A stretch of DNA of 64,000 nucleotides, taken from Chromatiales bacterium (GTDB lineage: Bacteria; Pseudomonadota; Gammaproteobacteria; UBA6429; Thiohalophilaceae). Positions within the stretch are counted from its first letter, which is position 1, and each line of letters begins with the position of its first letter. Below are positions 61,122 through 64,000 of this stretch, piece by piece. The stretch is taken from NCBI GenBank assembly GCA_027032075.1, contig JALVOC010000118.1, positions 1-64,000 on the forward strand. Reading direction: 5' to 3'. The position numbers and the translations under genes are program-made. The notes under the pieces were generated by a model. That model made no database searches, was not told the origin of the DNA, and saw nothing but the letters and a program-made list of their open reading frames with translations.

Positions 61122-63314
61122 TTATTCAAAAACGTAAACCGCGCCGGCATCTAAAGCGGAATTATCCGCCTGATCACCATTGACTCCGGTGGCGTTACTG
61201 TCTTCGTTATCGGCGCCGACAGCGAGGGTGTCCTCGGAGAGTGATACGCTATAGCCAAACGCATCGAGTGTTTCCATATTGGATGGTTTTATATAATAAA
61301 GCTGACTCCAGGTGGTGCCGTTGCGGGTGAAGACATATGCTGCACCGGCGCTGGCAGCGGTATTGTCCGCTTCGTTGCCGTTGATCCCGGTCGCATTACT
61401 GTCCTCACCAATGGCGCCGACGGCCAGCGTGTCCTTTGCCAAAGACACACTGCTACCAAACAGATCATTCGCTTCCGTATTGGAGGCCTTGATATAGGCC
61501 TGTTGGGTCCAGGTGGTGCCGCTGCGGGTGAAGACGTAAACCGCGCCGGCGCTGGCAGCGGAATCGTTCCCTTCGTTGCCGTTGATCCCGGTGGCATTGC
61601 TGTCCTCACTAATGGCGCCGACGGCCAGTGTGTCCCCCAGCAATGCCACGCTATAGCCAAAGCTGTCACCAGTGCCGGTATTGGAAGCCTTGATATAGGC
61701 CTGCTGGGTCCAGGTGGTGCCGCTGCGGGTGAAGACATAGGCCGCGCCGGAATCGGTCGCTGAATTGTCCGCACCGTTGCCGTTGATTCCGGTTGCAATA
61801 CTGTCTTCAGCATAGGCACCGACAGCAAGGGTGTCACCTGACAAGGCGATGCTGATACCAAAGTTGTCAAAAGATTCAGTATTTGAACCCTTGAGATACG
61901 CCTGTTGTGTCCAGGTGCTGCCACTGCGGATGAAGATATATGCTGAACCGCCACCAGTTGCCCTTGCCCCGGCAGCCAGTGTGTCTCCCGAGAGGGCCAC
62001 GCTATAACCGAAATAAGAATAACTGCCTGTGGAGGGCTTGATGTGTGCCTCTTGTGTCCAGGTGGTGCCACTGCGGGTGAAGACATAGACCGCGCCTGGC
62101 CCCGGCGCGGTGGGATCGCTGTCTTCCTGGTGTGCCCCGACGGCCAGCGTGTTACCGTCCTCGGACAAGGCAACGCTGAAACCAAAATAATCTTCCCTGT
62201 CCGTGTTGGAGGCCTTGATGTAGGCCTGTTGGGTCCAGGTGGTGCCGTTGCGGGTGAAGACATACACCGCACCGGAATTGCTGGCGGAATCGTCGCCTTC
62301 ATAACCGTTTACGCCGGTCGAGGCGCTGTCTTCAGTGTATGCTCCGACGGCCATCGTGTCTCCTGCTACGGCCACACTCGTACCGAAGGCATCACCCCCG
62401 CCGGTATTGGAAGCTTTGACATAGGCCTGTTGGGCAAACTCGGCCGCTGTTCTTCGGGTGGGGGTCAGGGTATAGGTTTTTGAGAGGGATGATGCGGAGA
62501 CCACGATCGTGATTACAGGATTCACTCCTTCCGACAAGGTGATCAACTGACTGGTGTTATCTGCCCCGAGGGTGACGCCGTTGACCGTAATGGTCGCACC
62601 AGGGGTGGCGGAAGTGGCCTTCACCCGGATATCCCGCGCCAGAAAGCCAACCGTCGCCGTATAATCCGCCTGGCCGGGCTGGAATGTCTGATCGGTTGCG
62701 GCTGCCGTGGTACTCAAAGCGTCCAGACCCACCACGTTTACCGCCACCGAGGAAGTGACCGAAGTTCCGGCGGCGTTGGTCACCGTCAGGGTATAAGTGG
62801 TCGGTACACCCGGTGCCACGGTCACCGGGGTGCCGGAGGTCACGCTGCCGGCACCGTTATCAATCACGCCGGTGCCGTTGCTGAACACCGCGGTGAGGGT
62901 AACGGTGGAGCCGGCGGTGATCACGGAGGCATCCGAGGTGAAGCTGGTAATGCTCGGTGGCGGCACCACCGTCACCGTCACCGTGGAGGTGACCACTTCC
63001 CCGGAGGTATTCGCCACGGTGAGGGTATACGTGGTGGTGGTTGACGGGGTGACCGACACGGGGGTGCCGGAGGAGACACTGCCGACGCCGTTGTCGATCA
63101 CGCCGGTGCCGTTGCTGAACACCGCGGTGAGGCTGACGCTGGCGCCTTCAGTGATAATGGTCGAACCGGCGGTGAAGCTGGAAATAGAGGGCTGTCCGCT
63201 CGCCGCCGAACCACCCCCTCCGCCACCTCCGCAGGCGGTCACTCCTAAAGCCAAAGCGTTGAAAATAACAGTGAAAGACAACCCCCAAGACAAACCACGC
63301 AACCACTTGCCCAT
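61122..63314 (-). CDS. FG-GAP/integrin-alpha-like repeat lipoprotein
   Basis: 730-residue secreted lipoprotein: signal peptide with lipobox GVTACGG and a poly-glycine run after the acylated Cys. Two Ig-like repeats follow (each with SNGTGVIDNG), then a cadherin-like beta-sandwich (about residues 205-290) and seven FG-GAP-like blades of about 50-70 residues. Each blade is marked by FG.SVAL..DTLAVGA, DSNATGINGN and AVYVFTR.GTTWTQQAYIKAS. The blades should form a seven-bladed propeller that may bind calcium and adhere to surfaces or matrix. Neighbouring blades are very similar at DNA level (period about 201 bp). A strong AGGGG site precedes the ATG. Confidence 0.88.
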   Translation of the reverse strand: MGKWLRGLSWGLSFTVIFNALALGVTACGGGGGGGSAASGQPSISSFTAGSTIITEGASVSLTAVFSNGTGVIDNGVGSVSSGTPVSVTPSTTTTYTLTVANTSGEVVTSTVTVTVVPPPSITSFTSDASVITAGSTVTLTAVFSNGTGVIDNGAGSVTSGTPVTVAPGVPTTYTLTVTNAAGTSVTSSVAVNVVGLDALSTTAAATDQTFQPGQADYTATVGFLARDIRVKATSATPGATITVNGVTLGADNTSQLITLSEGVNPVITIVVSASSLSKTYTLTPTRRTAAEFAQQAYVKASNTGGGDAFGTSVAVAGDTMAVGAYTEDSASTGVNGYEGDDSASNSGAVYVFTRNGTTWTQQAYIKASNTDREDYFGFSVALSEDGNTLAVGAHQEDSDPTAPGPGAVYVFTRSGTTWTQEAHIKPSTGSYSYFGYSVALSGDTLAAGARATGGGSAYIFIRSGSTWTQQAYLKGSNTESFDNFGISIALSGDTLAVGAYAEDSIATGINGNGADNSATDSGAAYVFTRSGTTWTQQAYIKASNTGTGDSFGYSVALLGDTLAVGAISEDSNATGINGNEGNDSAASAGAVYVFTRSGTTWTQQAYIKASNTEANDLFGSSVSLAKDTLAVGAIGEDSNATGINGNEADNTAASAGAAYVFTRNGTTWSQLYYIKPSNMETLDAFGYSVSLSEDTLAVGADNEDSNATGVNGDQADNSALDAGAVYVFE

Positions 63315-63419
63315 GTTAATTCCCCTGAAATAATTAGGTTATAAATCAATGGGCTAGCAACCTGAACCCATAAACCAACCATGAAGATAATCTATTTTTA
63401 TTAAAAAGATAATGCTTTT

Positions 63420-63446
63420 CATCCCTCATTTGGGGTAAAGAGGGAT
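63420..63446. other. Inverted repeat upstream of the FG-GAP gene
   Basis: A perfect 7-bp stem ATCCCTC/GAGGGAT with a 12-13-base loop, lying in the divergent gap between the FG-GAP gene and the PP-loop gene (63315-63580). It could be an operator or an RNA hairpin in the leader of either gene. No T-run follows. I see nothing else definite in this gap. Confidence 0.35.
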
Positions 63447-63580
63447 AAATTCGGGGGATCTGCTTCTCCGGTGTGGATTTTTTACTCTTTATTACATCGG
63501 CTTGAGTGTTTCAGGCGGGCGGATTTTGTTATTCTACGTCGCTTTGCGGCAAACCCGTTCCCTGATTTTTCCCGTGTGTC

Positions 63581-64000
63581 ATGAATAAACAACGCAAGGC
63601 CATCTCCCTGATTTCCGGCGGCCTGGATTCCATGCTGGCCACCCGGGTGATTCTGGAGCAGGGTGTCCATGTCGAGGGGATCAATTTTTTCACCGGCTTC
63701 TGCGTGGAGGGCCATACCCACGCCATCCGCAAAAAGGATCGCAAAAAACCAAAGCGTAACAACGCCCTGTGGGTGGCGGAACAGCTCGGGATCAAATTAC
63801 ATATCGTTGACGTGATCGAGGAGTACAAGGAGGTGTTGCTCAATCCGAAGCACGGCTACGGGCAAAATATGAACCCCTGTCTTGACTGCAAGGGCTTCAT
63901 GGTGCGCAAGGCGTACGAATGGATCCGGCAGCATGATTTTGATTTCATCATCACCGGCGAGGTGGTGGGGCAGCGGCCCATGTCACAACGCCGGGACACC
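63581..64000 (+). CDS. PP-loop ATPase, MnmA/ThiI-like (3' end outside window)
   Basis: The first 140 codons of a protein starting MNKQRKAISLISGGLDSMLA. SGGLDS is the PP-loop of ATP-pyrophosphatases that adenylate tRNA or other substrates. The downstream segment NPCLDCKGFMVRKA resembles the MnmA-type cysteine motif, suggesting tRNA thiolation or a related sulfur-transfer reaction. The frame is open to the window edge, so the C-terminal domains are not seen. QueC and ThiI are alternative relatives. Confidence 0.85.
   Translation, partial: MNKQRKAISLISGGLDSMLATRVILEQGVHVEGINFFTGFCVEGHTHAIRKKDRKKPKRNNALWVAEQLGIKLHIVDVIEEYKEVLLNPKHGYGQNMNPCLDCKGFMVRKAYEWIRQHDFDFIITGEVVGQRPMSQRRDT

Noticed and set aside
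61122-62460. CRISPR-like or satellite array
   Set aside because: The periodic DNA of about 200 bp is the in-frame coding repeat of a propeller protein, with no short identical direct repeats or spacers.
62797-63333. Long open frame on the plus strand opposite the FG-GAP gene
   Set aside because: Its low-complexity Val/Thr-rich translation mirrors the Ig-like repeats on the other strand; it has no start context and no recognisable family.

Overview
The window is about 64 kb of chromosome from a gammaproteobacterium, centred on the replication origin. The order dnaA-dnaN-recF-gyrB on one side and rpmH-rnpA-yidD-yidC-mnmE on the other, followed by mnmG-rsmG-parA-parB and the atp operon, is the classical gammaproteobacterial (Pseudomonas-like) origin neighbourhood. 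The fmt-rsmB-DUF4390-ntrY-ntrX-trkA-trkH string and the glyQ-glyS-gmhB-plsC string also belong to it. GC content is moderate to high. I cannot name the genus. The envelope genes (heptose phosphatase, Lol-type proteins, lipoproteins) show a Gram-negative.

Layout. 1-9.4 kb (+): 3' part of fmt, rsmB, DUF4390, NtrY/NtrX-like two-component system, TrkA and TrkH potassium uptake. 9.5-9.9 kb (-): small lipoprotein. 10.1-19.7 kb (-): an eleven-gene type II fatty-acid/polyketide-like operon in aryl-polyene (APE) order: ACP, membrane protein, acyl-ACP ligase, dehydratase, acyltransferase, LolA-like carrier, MMPL exporter, ketosynthase, chain-length-factor-like protein, second dehydratase, ketoreductase. 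It has no aromatic ammonia-lyase, thioesterase, second ACP or second complete ketosynthase in the window. 20-24.8 kb (-): membrane-anchored alpha/beta hydrolase, glmS, glmU, FKBP-type isomerase. 25-32.2 kb (-): complete atpIBEFHAGDC operon. 32.3-37.2 kb (-): parB, parA, rsmG, DUF302 protein, mnmG.

37.2-44.1 kb is an accessory block between mnmG and mnmE: chalcone-isomerase-like secreted protein, two paralogous tiny proteins, a lipoprotein aminopeptidase, and a moxR-DUF58-transglutaminase operon. 44.1-47.9 kb (-): mnmE, yidC, yidD, rnpA, rpmH. 48-54.4 kb (+): dnaA, probable oriC, dnaN, recF (carrying two parS sites) and gyrB. 54.5-61 kb: beta-barrel protein, helix-hairpin-helix protein, a regulator remnant, plsC, gmhB, MazG-like, glyS, glyQ, and an unrecognised conserved protein. 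61.1-63.3 kb (-): FG-GAP repeat lipoprotein. The right edge holds the start of a PP-loop protein.

The two items most worth following up are the reduced APE-like operon and a family of roughly 50-100 bp palindromic intergenic repeats. Five copies are recognised, two of them degenerate. Their outer stems differ in sequence between copies but remain self-complementary within each copy, and three copies touch a stop codon.
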